Assembly: GCF_016864015.1 (NCBI RefSeq)
Contig: NZ_CP045067.1
Span: forward strand, 97,001-161,000
Direction: 5' to 3'
Length of the DNA: 64,000 nt
Source of the DNA: Lacinutrix sp. WUR7
Lineage (GTDB): Bacteria; Bacteroidota; Bacteroidia; Flavobacteriales; Flavobacteriaceae
Shown: positions 63,605-64,000 of the stretch, one piece after another
Layout: the number at the start of each line of letters is the position of its first letter
Position numbering within the stretch: position 1 is the first letter of the stretch
Notes under the pieces: model-generated
What the model was told of the DNA's origin: nothing
The model's input: only the letters and a program-made list of their open reading frames with translations
Databases searched by the model: none
Translations under genes and position numbers: made by a program

Positions 63605-64000
63605 TTAATTTGATTCAGACCATTCTGCTAAAAATTGAACAGGAGCTATCGCAGAAATAACATCTGTAACTAAAATACTTGCTATATTACTATTATAATA
63701 ATAAATCTCACCTCTACTTCCTGATGCTAATATCTGATTTATAGCAATAGAAATAGTATAAATACCAGCACCTAGTAATACTGAATCAACAACTGTTTTT
63801 ATTTCAACATCACCTTTTTTACTAAATTTGATTTCACTTATTTCAGAAAACACATTTGCCACTATTTTAGTATCAACATCTATAAAACCATAACTAATAA
63901 AATACCTTGTCGCTTCATTTTCAACCCTTAAACTAGATATCAATTCTAATGGTTCGTTATATTTTACAGCAATAGATTTTTGTTTATACCTAACGCTATT
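63605..64000 (-). CDS. C-terminal part of a Wzt-type ABC exporter protein, truncated by the window edge
   Basis: The frame is open from the right edge; a TTG at 63943 is internal, since the frame upstream continues NSVRYKQKSIAVKYNEPLEL. The visible 131 residues are beta-rich and include SVLLGAGIYTISIAINQ and a final strand pair, resembling the C-terminal carbohydrate-binding domain of Wzt ATPases, which recognises the modified glycan end. The ABC domain, and a permease Wzm, would lie beyond the window. This suggests ABC-dependent export of the glycan made by the right-hand genes. Other beta-sandwich domains are possible. Confidence 0.55.
   Translation of the reverse strand, partial: NSVRYKQKSIAVKYNEPLELISSLRVENEATRYFISYGFIDVDTKIVANVFSEISEIKFSKKGDVEIKTVVDSVLLGAGIYTISIAINQILASGSRGEIYYYNSNIASILVTDVISAIAPVQFLAEWSESN

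Noticed and set aside
1-64000. tRNA or rRNA genes, transposases or integrases
   Set aside because: No cloverleaf-like or rRNA-like stretches and no DDE or recombinase proteins could be recognised by eye; short RNAs could still be missed.

Overview
The window looks like a chromosomal segment of a marine-type member of the Flavobacteriaceae (Bacteroidetes). The DNA is AT-rich. Several genes are preceded by the Bacteroidetes promoter signature (TTG, 17 to 19 bp, TAnnTTTG), ribosome binding sites are mostly absent, and several genes seem to start with TTG. Typical families are present: a PorV/PorQ-like outer-membrane protein, a cyclophilin-FKBP fusion, an SPFH protein followed by an Arc-type regulator, and KdsD next to TatC. 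No rRNA, tRNA, CRISPR array, transposase or prophage was found.

Left third (1-19500), mostly housekeeping: a truncated metallophosphoesterase followed by a small gene broken by an in-frame TAG; a DinB/YfiT-like protein; a TPR lipoprotein; the PPIase fusion; RecQ; a + strand operon kdsD-tatC-AhpD-like followed by lptB; an array of three 207-bp hairpin-rich repeats; a gluzincin peptidase; SPFH plus a 58-residue ribbon-helix-helix protein; a TerC-like protein with pssA; and a PorV/PorQ-like protein with a DUF4105 protein. A diverged solo relic of the 207-bp element lies between the two convergent genes at 19378-19452.

The rest (19511-64000) is a very large surface-polysaccharide locus, almost all on the minus strand. 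It has a WcaJ-type initiating sugar-phosphate transferase, a Wzy/WaaL-like membrane protein, ten GT4 and seven GT2 glycosyltransferases, a GT32-like enzyme, FkbM and other methyltransferases, a hexapeptide acetyltransferase, two MBOAT/SGNH O-acylation pairs, three P-loop sulfotransferase-like proteins, two asparagine-synthetase-like proteins and a transglutaminase-like protein. At the right edge is what looks like the C-terminal carbohydrate-binding domain of a Wzt-type ABC exporter ATPase. Many genes are recent-looking paralogue pairs lying side by side, so the locus seems to grow by local duplication. An acyltransferase-3 gene inside it is split by an in-frame TAA.

The locus is interrupted twice by sequence that is not glycan-related: a 170-bp tandem hairpin array at 26676-27296, and a small module at 56082-57653. 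The module holds a 71-residue putative DNA-binding protein, four exact-length 11-bp direct repeats, a run of inverted repeats and a + strand 249-residue protein of unknown function, closed by a perfect palindromic terminator. The likely overall job of the locus is to build, decorate (O-acyl, methyl, possibly sulfate and amide groups) and export a complex cell-surface glycan. No Wzx flippase is visible in the window.
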